The position numbers and the translations under genes were made by a program. Shown in pieces: positions 30,462 to 30,943 of a stretch of DNA of 30,943 nucleotides (positions within the stretch are counted from its first letter, which is position 1; the number at the start of each line of letters is the position of its first letter). The notes under the pieces are model-generated. The model made no database searches. It worked only from the letters and a program-made list of their open reading frames with translations, and was not told the DNA's origin. The stretch is from positions 1-30,943 of the forward strand of contig JBAZCN010000029.1 of the NCBI GenBank assembly GCA_041655035.1, in the 5' to 3' direction. This DNA is from NAT127 sp041655035 (GTDB lineage: Bacteria; Pseudomonadota; Gammaproteobacteria; Pseudomonadales; Porticoccaceae).

Positions 30462-30943
30462 CTAAACACCGAACCATTCGTAGCCGCGCTTCACCGCATC
30501 CACCACTGTACGCAGATCGCTATAGAGCGAGATCGGGGTGGGTGCGCGCAATATCACGGTGATAATGCGGTTGCCATTCGGCGCTTCGGTAAGCACGGCG
30601 ACATTATATAATCCGGGCAACAAGGTGCCCGTTTTCGCTCCGAGCAGATCATAGTCGTTGATGGTCTTGACGCTCGAAATGATCTTTTTCTCTCGCGGCC
30701 TGTGGCCCAGAATATTCATCACATGGCTTGCCTTTCCCCAAACCTTCGCAATGCCCTCATAAGCCATCGCGGCCGCCATGAGGACTGAGATATCGGCAGC
30801 GCACGTCACCTGGCCACGCGCGGGTTGCCCGCTTGGGTTATTGAAGTGCGTATTGGTCATTCTGAGCAGTGCGGCCTTCGCGTTCATCGCTGCCATGAAG
30901 CGCCCCAGAGCATCTGCCCGCGGATTTTCTTCGCCCCCATTCA
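30462..30943 (-). CDS. D-Ala-D-Ala carboxypeptidase (S11, PBP5/6-like), N-terminus off the window
   Basis: 160 codons remain, open through the right edge. The visible part reads NGGEENPRADALGRFMAAMN, then KAALLRMTNTHFNNPSG (substrate-site helix), and the third active-site motif of serine penicillin-binding proteins as KTG in LLGAKTGTLLPGLYN. The first two motifs (SxxK, SxN) would lie beyond the edge. Such enzymes trim peptidoglycan pentapeptides in the periplasm. The order fits the S11 family; a class C or D relative is less likely. Base composition is lower (about 48-58 % GC in the lines checked) than in neighbouring genes, suggesting a different origin. Confidence 0.8.
   Translation of the reverse strand, partial: NGGEENPRADALGRFMAAMNAKAALLRMTNTHFNNPSGQPARGQVTCAADISVLMAAAMAYEGIAKVWGKASHVMNILGHRPREKKIISSVKTINDYDLLGAKTGTLLPGLYNVAVLTEAPNGNRIITVILRAPTPISLYSDLRTVVDAVKRGYEWFGV

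Overview
The window is about 31 kb of high-GC (mostly 60-70 %) bacterial chromosome. It has dense genes, short intergenic gaps, GC-rich hairpins at convergent gene ends and Shine-Dalgarno-type starts. TonB-dependent receptors, a cobalamin riboswitch with btu/cob genes, a sigma-54-type promoter before an ammonium channel, an EI24/CysZ protein and a DUF4404 protein fit a Gram-negative gammaproteobacterium. A marine Cellvibrionales-like catabolic generalist is my best guess, but the genus is not resolved.

Layout. 1-3300: tail of a probable DUF4010 membrane protein, an EI24/CysZ-like protein, a lipoprotein and DUF4404 pair on the minus strand, and an Amt channel behind a near-consensus sigma-54 promoter. 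3370-5660: two paralogous luciferase-like (LLM) flavin oxidoreductases on the minus strand, either side of a small CPFC thioredoxin-fold protein. 5881-11649: a minus-strand vitamin B12 salvage operon read as promoter, cobalamin riboswitch, TonB receptor (btuB), cobO, permease, ATPase and binding protein. It imports cobalamin and adenosylates it; no corrin-ring synthesis genes are present.

11700-23750 is an accessory catabolic block: a large TonB receptor with three 15-bp-phased repeats upstream, a P450, a P450 plus zinc alcohol dehydrogenase pair, a SnoaL/NTF2-like protein, an exported FGly-type sulfatase divergent from a TetR regulator across a 27-bp palindromic operator, and a two-gene Rieske oxygenase (KshA-like) plus cupin-like operon. 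Together these suggest uptake, desulfation and oxidative attack on a bulky hydrophobic, possibly sulfated, compound of steroid or terpenoid type. The substrate is inference, and no ferredoxin or reductase for the P450s lies in the window. An orphan plasmid-type RepA gene with iteron-like repeats follows (23856-24930), hinting at plasmid integration.

24974-30236: a GNAT acetyltransferase; an ECF42-type sigma factor with its usual YCII/DGPF partner, separated by three roughly 100-bp imperfect repeats; VOC, DUF1428 and GFA small enzymes; then heme oxygenase overlapping a YbaN/DUF454 membrane protein. The right edge (30462-30943) holds the C-terminal part of a D-Ala-D-Ala carboxypeptidase in visibly lower-GC DNA.

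All calls are from reading the sequence; no database search was run.
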